64,000 nt of DNA from Timema cristinae (GCA_039000515.1 JBCFYV010000100.1:48323048-48387047), one strand, 5' to 3'. Positions 45,747 to 56,237 are shown, counted from the stretch's first letter. Notes: a model not told the origin generated them from the sequence alone. Translations and numbers: made by a program.

Positions 45747-46021
45747 GATAAAACCAGTGGCGTAACTAAGGGTGAGACAGGGGGAGCACGTGCCCTGGCC
45801 AACAAATTTTTATTAACAATATTAACAACTATGCAAGCCTTTTTTAAATAATGTATGTTTATTTTTACTATCTTGTAACCAGTATTAATTATAGCGAGTA
45901 GCCAGTCAAAGTACCAACCAAATTTAAAAATAAGTTTTCAAAGGCCACCATTTTTTGCCTTTTGTGCCCACCATGGGTGCTATCAACCACCATCAGCGAT
46001 AGCTACAACTCTGGATAGAAC
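45747..46021. mobile_element. hAT-like MITE with 8-bp TSD
   Basis: The left end is CAGTGGCGTAACTAAGGG and the reverse complement of the right end is CAGAGTTGTAGCTATCGC, 10 of 14 matched. Flanks GATAAAAC (45747-45754) and GATAGAAC (46014-46021) match at 7 of 8 bases. The 259-bp body has no coding capacity. Confidence 0.75.
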
Positions 46022-46429
46022 CTAAAAAAATCAAACAATAAATTAAAATTTTACTAAAAAGCCAACTAATTATAAATGTAGGCCCTACTATAAAATTAAA
46101 TATATAATTAGTATAAAGGAATTTTTTAACGTTTTTAGTAATAATTGCTAGCTTTTACTATCAAATTGAAGAGTTATGATAGGAACTGTCATGTCAAAAT
46201 CTGTTTTACATTATACCAGTGAATTAATATAATTCTTAGTAAAAAATGTGAAAACTGCAAAAGTTAATTATTTATATCGATCAACATTCAACAATAAATC
46301 TCGATAATTTCCGTAACAGATGAAATGTGGAGGCTTTCTATCCTTTCCACTAGTACTTCTCGACCTGGGTCGGTAAATAAATATTTTATATCACTATGGT
46401 ATTACTGGCAGGCCTCGCGGTGATTTGCA
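46022..46429. other. AT-rich, nothing recognised
   Basis: No repeat or coding segment was recognised. Confidence 0.4.
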
Positions 46430-46600
46430 TAGACCCACTGATGGATCGACGGACGGATGACCGGAAGTGAGCTTCCTTTTCAAACTTCCTGTTGCGCGTG
46501 GGCGCCGTTTGGATCAACTCTGGTTGGTTTATGACGTCAGTTACAGGCTCGTAAAGAGAGAATGCGAGCGTTTAATGGACTGCTCCCCCCCCCCCTTTCC
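46430..46600. promoter_or_regulatory. GC-rich patch with ETS and CRE motifs
   Basis: A perfect ETS-type ACCGGAAGTG (46460-46469), a reverse ETS-type ACTTCCTGTTG (46484-46494) and a perfect CRE TGACGTCA (46532-46539) lie within 80 bp, in a local GC-rich island ending in an 11-base C run. This is the most promoter-like spot in the window. It is on the downstream side of the minus-strand exon at 47364-47488, so if functional it may serve an intronic or antisense start. Confidence 0.35.
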
Positions 46601-46751
46601 TCTTTCCCCTTTGCTTCTTATCACGACATCAACAGTTTTCTATTTATTTTTTTAAACACCTCCAAATTAAATCTTTTTAGTGTTGATGATATATTCCAAA
46701 GAAAATGGGGAAAAAAACAACTCATTTGATTTAAAACCAATTAAATAGGAG

Positions 46752-46980
46752 AACCCGCTTCGGTGGTCAAAATGTTTTGAAATAGAGAGGACTGCCGATG
46801 ATAGAAAGGTCGGGGTTACGAATCCCGGTCAGGTATACTGACCGTGGATTTTTTACAAAATTGTGTAACAATTTGTTTCAACACAAACGCGGGTAAATGT
46901 ATTTAAAATTTAACCTTTCTCATCCCTAACACAATAAAGTAATACGTATAGGCCTAGAACCTGAATTAGTAGCAAGATAA
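46752..46980 (+). mobile_element. SINE-B, diverged
   Basis: Head CCCGCTTCGGTGGTCAAAAT, then GGACTGCCGATGATAGAAAG and the B-box region GGGGTTACGAATCCCGGTC with one inserted base. The tail is worn: AATACGTATAGGCCTAGAAC. Confidence 0.8.
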
Positions 46981-47012
46981 ATTACTAAAAAAAAATTTTT
47001 TTTAATTTTTTT

Positions 47013-47252
47013 AACACTGTTTTACTACCTGTTTGGGTGGTTATACGCTTATGTACTTATTACGCTAATAGTTTTAGGGGTCAGGAAGGTTATATTTAGA
47101 GGAATTTTAGTCACATTTTCATGGAGAGAGTGGAAAACTATTTTGGAGAAAAAAACCCACCCTCAGTACACCTTATAGAGATTTGAACTTCAATTTCTCC
47201 TTCATCGGCAATCTAGTCTACTGTGGGAGTAGCGCCTTATATCACGTGGCGA
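47013..47252 (-). mobile_element. SINE-B, SINE-Bb type head, 110 bp from the exon
   Basis: The minus-strand tail is seen as CACTGTTTTACTACCTGTTT on plus. ACCCACCCTCAGTACACC and the B-box region GAGATTTGAACTTCAATTTC follow. The head is AATCTAGTCTACTGTGGGAG and CGCCTTATATCACGTGGCGA. It lies in the intron just downstream of the exon. Confidence 0.88.
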
Positions 47253-47363
47253 TTGAAATTGATAGAAAATAGTTAAAAAAGAATTTGATGCGTGTACTGG
47301 GGAACTTTTTTTTTTTTAAATTCTGTGGACATGCGATCATTTATTTAAAAGTGATTGTCTTAC

Positions 47364-47488
47364 CTCCAAGAATATAAAGGCCGACGGCGATTAGAGTTTT
47401 GTGATCGCCATTGCAGTGGCCTATGAGGGCGAACATGGTTGCCAACATCATCAGCAGTAGGCTCATCGCTTGAAATGGCGTGGACAAC
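47364..47488 (-). CDS. Internal exon of a claudin/PMP22-type tetraspan protein (partial)
   Basis: The only host-gene coding segment that I can support. On the minus strand, a pyrimidine-rich tract ending TTTTATCTTCACAG meets the exon at 47488. The exon ends at 47364 with GAG followed by GTAAGAC, a near-consensus donor. Its 125 bp give 41 whole codons, entering in phase 2 and leaving in phase 1. The product has one hydrophobic segment, FQAMSLLLMMLATMFALIG, a short polar turn, HCNGDHKT, and the start of a second hydrophobic segment, LIAVGLYILGG. That hairpin with a very short loop is how TM2 and TM3 are arranged in claudin, PMP22 and calcium-channel gamma (stargazin-like) proteins. Which subgroup cannot be decided from 41 residues. 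The exon carrying the W-GLW-C-C signature was not found in this window. SINE and MITE insertions lie within 110 bp downstream and 900 bp upstream. Confidence 0.62.
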
Positions 47489-47598
47489 CTGTGAAGATAA
47501 AACCAAAATAAAAACCTTTGAACTTGTTTCTTTTGAAACTTACACGTCAACTTAATTCTTGTCACAAACTTTCGTTGGTTGCGATTAATAAATTAACA

Positions 47599-47611
47599 GG
47601 GGGGGGGGGGG
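47599..47611. repeat. G13 homopolymer
   Basis: Located 110 bp upstream of the exon's acceptor, in the intron on the minus strand, where it would be transcribed as a C run. Confidence 0.95.
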
Positions 47612-47707
47612 ATGATTGGTAATTAACTTTTCATGCTAAAATGTATACCTAGTTTGGAGGTTGTGATAAACATATTCTTACAAAGAAGACGTGATAATAA
47701 AGAGATT

Positions 47708-47733
47708 AGATATATATATATATATATATATAA
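47708..47733. repeat. (TA)n microsatellite
   Basis: About 12 TA units. Confidence 0.9.
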
Positions 47734-48390
47734 GTGAAAGACGCAGGCAGATCCTATGACTTGACGTGTAACTAAATGAAAGTGGATATGGTAGTTTTTC
47801 TAGCTGTCTAGTTGTCTTTCTATGAATATAAACTATAGTTGACTCACGCTAGCTGTTAAACAGATGTTTAAATTATGTTTAGAAAGAAGTGAGTTATAAC
47901 ATACAATTGCGTAAGACTCAAGTAAACTGAAGTTGTCTTGTAAAATAATAACAGAAGGGAAGTTTAAAAAAAAGAAAAGATTATACCTCTTTGTACACCC
48001 GTTCAACGTCTGCGTTTCAACCGAAACATGTGCCGCTATGTGAATTTTCTTACTTTTCAACTATCTCACCCTTCCCTTACCCCCCTTTTACTTTATAAGT
48101 ACCTTACAAAACAAAGTTTATACATAATTTCCGTTGAACGTATCATGCGCATTAAAACGTTACAGAGTTTGCCTTTTGTGATCAACTTCTCGTTTGAAGT
48201 GTCAAAGGCCAGACCATATAAGGGGCAGTTTTGGTCTTAACCACTTCCTTTACCAGAGGAACCTACTTTTAATTAAGGAAACATCACCAGGGCCTCAGTA
48301 AATTAACTGTTGGTTGATAAGCGGGTGTTTTGTCGGTGTTTGAGGGTAATTTGCCATCTACGTTACTCTCAGAAAAGACAATACATAATG
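47734..48390. other. No gene recognised
   Basis: Putative intron of the minus-strand gene. Frames in both directions are short and lack domains. Confidence 0.35.
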
Positions 48391-48623
48391 TACAATAGAC
48401 CCATGGCTTCTTTAGTGCTGACTGACAGCTCACTACCGACAGCTTTGAAAAGTTACCAGACAAAATTATGTATCCCTACGCCAAGACATATGATCTGCAA
48501 AAAACATGTGTTTAGACGCTGTCACTTCTGACAGTCAAAATTTAGGTATATACCTAAATGTTGACTGTCAGAAGTCAGCTGTGAGCTGTCAGTCAGCACC
48601 AAAGAATCCATGGGGCTACTGTA
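48391..48623. mobile_element. MITE with TA target duplication and double hairpin
   Basis: Ends CAATAGACCCATGGCTTCTT and, reverse complemented, CAGTAGCCCCATGGATTCTT are flanked by TA (48391-48392 and 48622-48623). They continue inverted through GTGCTGACTGACAGCTCAC for about 43 bp. The right half also folds on itself: CTTCTGACAGTCAAAATTTA pairs with TAAATGTTGACTGTCAGAAG around GGTATATACC. This fits the Tc1/mariner type and is distinct from 43325-43571. Confidence 0.85.
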
Positions 48624-48965
48624 TTTTACCAACACATTTTCCAATCTAGATAGTGATAAATAATTCTTTCAGAAAACTTGTTGAAATATTTATTTATAAG
48701 CATATAGTATTATCAGCGCTAAACTTAAAAATTGAATTAATGTGGGATGGAACGGAACAAGTGTTAAGATCAGTATTTTTAGAGTTTTATTTAAAAAATT
48801 ACTTTCTGTACAGAAAAAACAACAAAACATTGCTTCATCAAACACGTGTAGTCTAGTTTTCTAAGTATATACAGGTAAATAGTTCTTGAATACTCGTCAT
48901 GACTTCCGTAAATGATCATTTTCAAATTTAACAATGTTATCGCAAAATATTGGTGTGTATGTATA

Positions 48966-49195
48966 AACTCTCGACCTCAGTGGTCTTGGAGTAAAGTCCT
49001 ACTCTTAAGATCCGATGTTCGTGGGTCAAAACCCAGCCGAGGTCGATGGATTTTTCTTTGTAACGATAAAAATCCGTTACACGACATCTTCTGGAGAAGA
49101 ACTAAAACTGTCGGTTTCATGTCGAGTGTGGTATGTAAAATAACCTAGGAACTTCTGGAAGGTATGTGAAAATACTTTCCTGGCAAAATTGGTAT
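48966..49195 (+). mobile_element. SINE-C copy 1
   Basis: A tRNA-like head: CCTCAGTGGTCTTGGAGTAA as the A-box region and GTGGGTCAAAACCCAGCCGA as the B-box region with one base lost. The body has ATCCGTTACACGACATCTTC and GGAAGGTATGTGAAAATACT. It aligns end to end with 62560-62785. The tail differs from that of SINE-A and SINE-B. Confidence 0.75.
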
Positions 49196-49385
49196 GCCCT
49201 TTTACTCTCGCTAATAGTAATTCAGCGTGCGAGACAATGGGGAATCACTACACTTCCTAAATTTCCCTAGTACATAAGATTTCTACCAGAGAGTACGGGC
49301 AGCCCTAACCAGTTGAAGGTCTGAGTGCATGCCCATTTCCGGGTGGATATAAACCACATCAAACCAAACTTCGGGTTGTTGATTT

Positions 49386-49920
49386 AAGGCCCTTGGGCCT
49401 GTCGAATGCAAGCTAACTACCTATTTTTTGGGATGTTGGGAGGAAGGGGGATCGGCATGGCGTGGTTTCACAACCAGCGAAAGTATCCTTCCACGCCAAC
49501 AAGAACAGATGGAACACGGAAAGAGAAGATGGTGCTAGCTACCAGACAGGTCTTGCGGAAAAATCATACGTTTGGAAATATCAGTTTTCTCGAGAACGAT
49601 TAGAATTTTGATGTTAATATTTTCAACACCCCTTCTAGGATCATGTATCAATATTTATTAATTGTTACATTTTCTTATTTTTTTATTATGTAGCCAGCAG
49701 TTTTCTATTGAAAAATGTTAATTTTATCGATATTTGATCACTGTTAAAATTATAGAGGTGGTGTGTATATAAAAACTATAACTTAATAAACATGCATCTA
49801 TTCTTGAACAAACCGTTTCCGAAAAGAACATTTCAAAACATTAAAATTCTTGAAGATAACTGTTTTTTTCTCATGGTTCTGCATCTCCATGTCAAATGTA
49901 AAAGGGCTAATCTCCTTAAA
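49386..49920 (+). repeat. Unclassified ~550-bp interspersed repeat, copy 2
   Basis: Direct-orientation match to 4711-5266: AAGGCCCTTGGGCCTGTCGA, TATCCTTCCACGCCAACAAG, GATGGTGCTAGCTACCAGAC, TCATACGTTTGGAAATATCA and TTCTCGAGAACGA. Copies differ by small indels and by the (TA)n expansion found only in copy 1. A weak match to the foldback outer arm follows at 49925-50010, as it does at 5275-5410. Confidence 0.8.
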
Positions 49921-51497
49921 GAAGAAGAAAATTGAACTAAACACACTAACTGAAGCAATATTTTATTAATTTTTTACCAAACAATATTTTTGTTAAAAAA
50001 AAAATGAAATCGCTTGGAAGCGGACACCTTCCGGAATAAAAAAAGTATGTTATTTTGAAAATATATTTTTGTAAATCACACTTATTGAAGACAGTTTAAC
50101 CTACATGACCATCTTATACTTTGAATATAAAATAATACAATTTTAACTTTTGCATTTAATACAGAACAATACTCAAATAAAGTTAAATGTGGACAGTAGG
50201 CCTTGTGTTCTCTTTGTCCCCAACTGATGGAACATTTACCGCCAATAGCTCGGAAGGGTTGGGGAGGTAATACCTTGAAGTACCGCGGTTAATACTACGT
50301 CAGCTATTTTAGAAAAATTCCCTATTGGGGGAAGACAGGAATGCTTACCCATCACGTGAGACAATGGCATTCCTGACATTCTTGCAGCCAAATACTATAA
50401 ATGAACAGTATTTTTTAATTTTTTGTTCGCTATTTAGGGATTTATATGCATAAATATGCGTCTTTAGAAGTGTCAGTTCCCGGTATAAAGAAAGTCCGTA
50501 ATGGAGAGGTTGTTTCTCCGTAAGAACCCATGTTATTTTGCCGGGAAAATTTAAGCTGTCCGTTATAAAGAAGAATCTGCTATTCAGAGGTGTCCGTTAA
50601 GGGAGATTTCACTGTATTAGCTCGTGCTGCCTTCCTGAAACTTTTGAAACTTTTCTTTTTATCCCCTTAGGTTATATTATCCGATACGTCAAAACTGGTT
50701 GTCAGTACTGGTACTAGAACGTACTAAGAGAAGTGAAAAGTTGATATTAAAAAGTCAAACAAATTAACCCCAAAAGATAATTAAGACTAGCTCTTGAAGC
50801 ACACACAATTCATCTGGGAGAACCTTGGTGAGTCCCCTAGCAACGTGATGGAACTGTTGACACACTTGATGGAGGGAGGTGTATCAAGTCTCCAGGGAGA
50901 GGGGGTGAGGTAGAGGCGGTAGATGAAAGGGTCGGAGGGGCAAAGGGGGTGAAGGGGTGGGTGAGAAGGAAGGAAGCTAATTAGCAAGAAGTTAAGCCTT
51001 AGTAGAGTTTCTCAGGGTTTGGGGGAGAGCTCCTACATCGTATGACCCAGGGTGTAAACTCTGGAGGGAAAGCACAAAGAATATTTGTCTCTTTCCAGAG
51101 GTTCCTCCGGATCTCGATAACGAATGGTATTGAGGGGGTGGGAGGGGATGTAGGAGAGACTTACAACAAACTTTGTGCGGGGAAATCTTGTGGGGGAGGC
51201 GGGCAGGAGGGAGTTTGAAAGGGAAGGGGAGGCAAAGTTTAGTTTCGGAAGTCTTCTCAGTTGTGGTTTGACATCTAGTTTCTTGACGGCGCGGCGTGTC
51301 TTTATTGGGTACGGGAGTAGTTTTTGTTGCATCGAGAAGATGATAGGGAGTTTCTCACAGTATTAGATTATTCCAGATGGAATTTTGGTCACAACGGATA
51401 GGCGTTTTTTTTTTTCACATAACAAATGAATTGCACAGGATGAGATATGACTTAATATAAAATTCAGAGAAATATGGCATCACATTTGTAAACTTTC
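49921..51497. other. No gene recognised; purine-rich GC patch
   Basis: Positions 50000-50620 are AT-rich. Positions 50770-51370 are GC-rich and strongly purine-skewed on plus. Long overlapping frames here follow the purine skew. I see possible but unpersuasive splice-like sites (TCTCTTTCCAG near 51097), so no gene is called. Confidence 0.35.
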
Positions 51498-51740
51498 TTC
51501 AGTGGCCACATGGTCTAGGGCATCACCGTCGCAATAAATTAGACTGCCGATGACGAGAATATAGCGTTTCGAATCCCGGTCGCATGAACTGAGGGTGGTT
51601 TTTCCTAAATATTTTTTTCAATCTTCATTCATGCAAATGGTGGTACACTTCCTATAAATTCAACCTTCCTCATCCCTATCTCACTAGCGTAATTAGTACA
51701 TAAGCGTATAGCCTGAACAGGTAGTAAGACGTGGTGAAAT
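51498..51740 (+). mobile_element. SINE-B, SINE-Bb type, near full length
   Basis: A-box region CCACATGGTCTAGGGCATCA, then AGACTGCCGATGACGAGAAT and the B-box region GTTTCGAATCCCGGTCGCAT. The body has GGTGGTTTTTCCTAAATA and CTTCCTATAAATTCAACCTT. The tail is AGCCTGAACAGGTAGTAAGA. This is a good reference copy for the SINE-Bb head. Confidence 0.93.
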
Positions 51741-51817
51741 AAAATTAAATAAAAATTGTATTTGAAATGTGTATGAACCTCATATGACTAAATGTACCCA
51801 ACATCAGCAGTGAAATG

Positions 51818-51915
51818 ATATAAGGCGCTATTCTCGCAATAGGCTCTATAGTCTGTGATGGAGAGGTTGGTGTAAGAATCTCAGGCGTTTGCTTTGGGGC
51901 TGATTTTCCAAATTT
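51818..51915 (+). mobile_element. SINE-B (SINE-Bb head) fragment
   Basis: ATATAAGGCGCTATTCTCGC, GTCTGTGATGGAGAGG and GTAAGAATCTCAGGCG correspond to the SINE-Bb head and B-box region, followed by CTGATTTTCCAAAT. The tail is missing. Confidence 0.7.
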
Positions 51916-51974
51916 AGTACAAAAATATACTTGCAAAATTAATTTTTACTTTTAACGGTTCTACAACTTTTCAA

Positions 51975-52425
51975 CATTAAGTTATTTCGTATCTCAAAGA
52001 GTTTCAGAAATTTTAAATAATGCAAGTGAAATATTGTTATGTAAGTTTCCCGATAAGTCATTTTCCCGGAAAAAAGAAATATATGCATAATTTTTTGGTA
52101 ATATTAAACAATGACTGGATACTAATTTTAATCGAAATAATTAGAATGGATTTTGAGAAATAATTTTAAAAAAAATCTGTTTTCTCATAAGTAAACTGCC
52201 CTCAATTCAGGGTTAGATATATATATTTCCAAAATCTTTTCGGAAACACCTTATGGAAACAATAAGTATCAAGTTTTAGACGGATCGGTAAAATGATTTA
52301 AACCCTAGGACAAGATACAGGCTAGACGTTATCGTATAAAACACAATTTCTGTTAGAATTCTAATATTTTTTTGACGATAATAATAACCTACTTTCTCTA
52401 TCAAAGCAATTGTGAGAAAGTAAAA
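51975..52425 (+). mobile_element. LINE 3'-end-like repeat Y, long copy 2
   Basis: Parallel to 26175-26670: AGTTATTTCGTATCTCAAAG, TTTCCCGGAAAAAAGAAATA, GTAAACTGCCCTCAATTCAG, and CAAGTTTTAGACGGATCGGT, ending GAGAAAGTAAAAAT. Heavily diverged. Confidence 0.6.
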
Positions 52426-52429
52426 ATAA

Positions 52430-52690
52430 ATCAAGATAGTATCACAAAGCAAATCAGAATGGATAAGACACATCCTTAAGATGAACTTTCTTCTGTATGA
52501 CGTCATAGAAGAAAAGGTTGAGAAAAAGAGGAACTTAGGAAGAAGAATTCAAATACTTGAAGTAAAGAAGTAAAAATTCTGTGAGCTGAAGGAGGAGGCA
52601 GAAGAGAGGGTGCATTGGAGGTCAAAGTTTGACTGACAAAAGGAATGGACCTGTCGTGAGACAGAGCACCTTATAATAGTTGTATCACAA
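52430..52690 (+). pseudogene. LINE C-terminal relic, third lineage
   Basis: EWIRHILKMNFLLYDVIEEK, KKRNLGRRIQILEVKK and a stop are followed, after a frameshift, by CELKEEAEERVHWRSKFD and a stop. The pattern W-GH-L, LL-D-IEG, RGRRR-Q-L, ELKE-A marks another insect non-LTR lineage. The 3' UTR CCTGTCGTGAGACAGAGCAC is shared with 58655-58775. Confidence 0.8.
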
Positions 52691-54559
52691 TAACCTCGAT
52701 TTAAAATGTTTTTGCCTAGCGGTGAAATTTCAAGCCTTTCCCTTTTGTTTGTGAACAGCCGCCCATTTTATTATATTAAGACCTGATTAAAATCTGCCAA
52801 GGATTTGATGCATTGTTTTACAGTCGCCTCTATTGTTTATCTCGGTCAATACTAATTATAACTTAACAAACTTTGATCAAATATAAACTTTTAGTACGCC
52901 AGACAAGAAATTGGGAGTACTCAATTGTGAACTTAACCTTTTGATCTTTCTTGCTTTTACGAAATATGGTTTTCAAAGTTAGGAAACCATTTTGAAGTTG
53001 TATTAGATTTATAGATGGTTCAGGGATCCTTTTAAATTTCAATTAAATGGGATTATATTTTTTTTTGCTGGGAGTAATCTTTAAATATCTACTACTTGTC
53101 TTACAGTCTTAATTCCATCAATGGTTATCAATGATTCAAGCTTTTCATTAAAAAGTATAACACTTTATATTTCTGCACTGTACGAAATTAATACTTAAAA
53201 CTTCTGTCCCTTGACAAAACTCACACTTTATACCACTGAAATAATATTGATGTAGGTTCATTTTCTAACTTGAAAAGATTTTTTTGAAGACTGTAATGAT
53301 ATTGATTTAGATCACTCTAAAATATATAAAAAATCATGGGGGAAGGTAATTTTTCTTTAAAGTAACATATGTATAATATCCTTTTATGATTATTCCATGA
53401 AGAAACCCGCGCTTTTCAGAAATAATGTAAAAAGGATTACACCATTAAAATATATTTTTTATACCATTTTTCCTCTTAAAGGAACAACTCCGCAGTATTT
53501 GGCAAAAGTACGGCAATTCCCTATTTACAATAAGTAGCTAGCCTTCACAACACCTGTCGCCAGGACTCTTTCTATTAGTTTTTACACTGTTGACGAAGGG
53601 AGCAAGAGGCAAGGGGTATGTCATATTTAAGCCGTTTGTGCGTATGTTCAAGGCATCCAAGCAATGCGGTCAGGGACTCGCTGGCACTAGCACTGGCTCT
53701 CGCAGTCACAGTCTAACACAGAATACAATAATTTACGTTAATATCACAAGTGTGAATTAATATTAAGTATTTAATTGGCGTATGTATAAATCAACAGATG
53801 TCATTTGAATAAACCGTGTGTGAATAAACAGCCATCAATAGTTTTCTTTCTTTCATTTTATTAAATATACCGATTTAATTAGTGCTCGACCACGGAGCAA
53901 TTAACAGCTGGTTAAACGGTATCTTTTCCCTATAGTGATGATAGGCGCTAAACCACGGAGCTATAGACAACCTAAATATTATCACAGCAATAATATATCA
54001 GCGAATTAATCCGTAGAGTTTCAAGACTCAGAAAAAAATAATACAACTGAAATATTCTAACTGGTCCTCTGGACAAGTTTCAAATCTATTAGTGTTGTTC
54101 TGTCAAGCGAACAATAGGATTACTTCCGATTAAGTCTCGGGTTCTACCGAGAAACTTCACCTCTCTCTTGGCTCGAGTAGGTGTGGTGGGGGTTTCCACC
54201 CATATCTTGTAATAAACCTACATTACTGTAAATAGTGACCGATTTATGGCCGAAAGAATAGGTATACGTGATTAAAAATATTATATTTTTAAATAACACA
54301 CAAAACTTAAGATGGTGTTTTTTTTAAATCTATTTTCAAAAATACTTTTTTTGAGTTAATTTTAAAAATATATTCATAAAAAAATAATAAACTCAATATA
54401 AATTTATAAAAGTGTCCATACAGTCATAGTGAAAAATCAATAAAAAAATCATTATTTGTTCATCTAGAATTTCGGTCGCAAATCAGTCATTTTTACTGTG
54501 TATTAGTAGCCATGCAACCGTACCTTAAGGAACAATCTAACAATCTTACCATCAGAATA
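52691..54559. other. No gene recognised
   Basis: Mostly AT-rich. At 53880-53990 two copies of a CC-ACGGAGC motif (GACCACGGAGCAATTAA and AACCACGGAGCTATAGA) hint at a worn tRNA-like head. Positions 54100-54210 are slightly GC-richer. No exon or repeat family was established. Confidence 0.35.
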
Positions 54560-54918
54560 TAATCAACATTATCGCAAACTGTTTCCAGCCTTTGGCTAGG
54601 TAAGTTTAATAAAATGCCTCCATCTTCCTCTATCCTTCTACTCTTCTTCTTCCTTTATATCTTCTATTCTTCTTCTGCTCATTTGCACAATTTCTGTTAT
54701 CTGCTCCTCCCATTTCTTTCTTATCCTCCTTTGTGGTCTTTTTCCTACATACTTTATTGCCAACAGTTTATTTGAGATCCTCTCGTTTTCCATCCTCATC
54801 ACATGATCATACCATCTCTGTCTTGCTTCCTCTATTATTTCATGTACTCCCTGTACCCCCCATTCTATTCTGGATAACTTCAACATCAGAATAGAATGTA
54901 ATATTTCACTATCCATAT
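54560..54918 (-). pseudogene. LINE C-terminal relic, fourth lineage
   Basis: The minus-strand frame 54638-54916 reads EWGVQGVHEIIEEARQRWYD, then HVMRMENERISNKLLAIKYV, then GKRPQRRIRKKWEEQI. After a frameshift the text continues as DRGRWRHFIKLT and a stop. RQRWYDHVMRM and GKRP-R---KWEEQI are the end-of-protein motifs of a non-LTR retrotransposon. It is the longest surviving LINE frame here, but lacks the catalytic domains. Confidence 0.85.
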
Positions 54919-55142
54919 ACAGTAACTTTTTATCAGTTCCGGGTCATAAAACTAAATTCAAATTCGGAAGTATTTGAAACCATCTCCGTTAAGTAGCTTT
55001 AATTAAAAGCCGTCTCTTAGGTTTTAAGAAGCCAGCCAGCCAGCCCTTACGAAATTTCCCTTCGTACATTTACGAGATATACGTGAGTCTATGATACTCA
55101 ACCCTCTTCGCTCTAAGTTTAAAGGATCCCATAGTAGTAGCT

Positions 55143-55144
<2 letters not shown>

Positions 55145-55178
<34 letters not shown>
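55145..55178. repeat. (GA)n microsatellite
   Basis: About 16 GA units followed by an imperfect AG-rich tail. Confidence 0.95.
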
Positions 55179-55186
<8 letters not shown>

Positions 55187-55346
55187 AGAGAGTGATGTTA
55201 GACATGCCTCCGAGTTATTTGACCTGTGGAAACTAACTGTTGAAGTGGTTGGTTGGCTCGTATTGATCTTAAAGTGCGAGGCGGTACAATCTGGCGGAGG
55301 AACTGAGGAGGACGGGGTGGTGCGTTTTCTTCAAAGACCAGTGCAG

Positions 55347-55500
55347 TGGTTTCCAAACTTTTGTAAGGGTTTGGCTCCAGATTTTTGTCTTTGAGAACAT
55401 CGCTACCCTTTGATAACCGTACAAGTGTTTATACGACTTCTTTTTTTAAAATTATTATTTTAATTGAAACTTAATAGTCGTCCGGGCTATCCGCGTTTAA
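55347..55500 (+). mobile_element. hAT-type 5' end, truncated
   Basis: CAGTGGTTTCCAAACTTTTG followed by TAAGGGTTTGGCTCC is a classic hAT-type terminus and subterminal region. No matching right end appears before the SINE-B at 55515. Confidence 0.5.
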
Positions 55501-55514
55501 TTAAAATTGTGACC

Positions 55515-55762
55515 AGTTTCGGTGGCTGCATGCCCTAACGCGCTACTCTAGTAGTAGACTAGGGGATATAAAGGTTAGAATCTCAGTGTGGTGTACTGGG
55601 GGTGGTTTTTCCAAAAGGCTTTCCAAAGTGGTTTTCCACTTACCTTCAGCGAAACTTCTGATACATTTCCTCTATATATAAAACCATCCTAATCCCTAAA
55701 ATCATTAGCTTAAATTGTACTACTCTTTCAGGATATATGCTTATATAAGATGAGGTGTTAAC
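55515..55762 (+). mobile_element. SINE-B, diverged
   Basis: Head TTTCGGTGGCTGCATGCCCT, then GCGCTACTCTAGTAGTAGAC and a worn B-box region AAGGTTAGAATCTCAG. The body has GGGGGTGGTTTTTCCAAAAG, with a duplicated TTTCCAAAGTGGTTTTCC block. The tail is worn. Confidence 0.8.
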
Positions 55763-55854
55763 AAAATTAGCTTATTGTGTAGATAGCATTTGGAGGAATT
55801 GCACATTTATTTGCTTGAATGGAGAAGGGTAAAAAAAATTGTCTATTGCATTAA

Positions 55855-55965
55855 GAACTCGAAAGTTCAATGCCACACTTACAAACGTTAGGCCACCTAT
55901 CCCTATCTTAAGCTATTTCTATCCAGTCAACCTCATAACAACCTATCCCTATATCGAAAAGCCCT
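55855..55965 (-). pseudogene. LINE tail fragment, same lineage as 34620-34862
   Basis: On minus it reads GCYEVDWIEIA, a stop, DRDR, then W-NVCKCGIELSSS and a stop. This covers the same 16-residue block as the minisatellite unit, but as a single copy. Confidence 0.75.
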
Positions 55966-56160
55966 AGATACCAAGTTTTAGCCCGATTGGTGAAATAGTT
56001 TCGGCTCTTGGCCGAGATAGAATCACGAAAATCACCATTTTGGGTTCAAGGTGTCATCAAATATTGACATACTACTTAAAAATCTTAGAATATAGTTTTT
56101 CCTGATAACGAAAATTCTTCCTTTCTCCAGCAGGGGGAGGGGGATAGCAAGAAAGTAATA
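55966..56160 (+). mobile_element. LINE 3'-end-like repeat Y, fragment
   Basis: CCTAGATACCAAGTTTTAGC, GATTGGTGAAATAGTTTCGG, then ATCAAATATTGACATACTAC. Parallel to 16395-16605. Confidence 0.55.
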
Positions 56161-56237
56161 AATAAAAATTTAATTACTGTTGACCGCAAGAAAATCTGTG
56201 TTTGTGAACTCTGAAAGGTTCTTTCTACCAAAAACCT

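Noticed and set aside
50770..51370. Long overlapping frames in a purine-rich block.
   Set aside because: The frames follow the strand skew (few stop codons on the C+T strand). Candidate splice sites are weak.
54638..54916. A 92-residue open frame on minus taken as a host gene.
   Set aside because: Its RQRWYDHVMRM and GKRP-R---KWEEQI motifs are those of a non-LTR retrotransposon tail, and the frame breaks just downstream.
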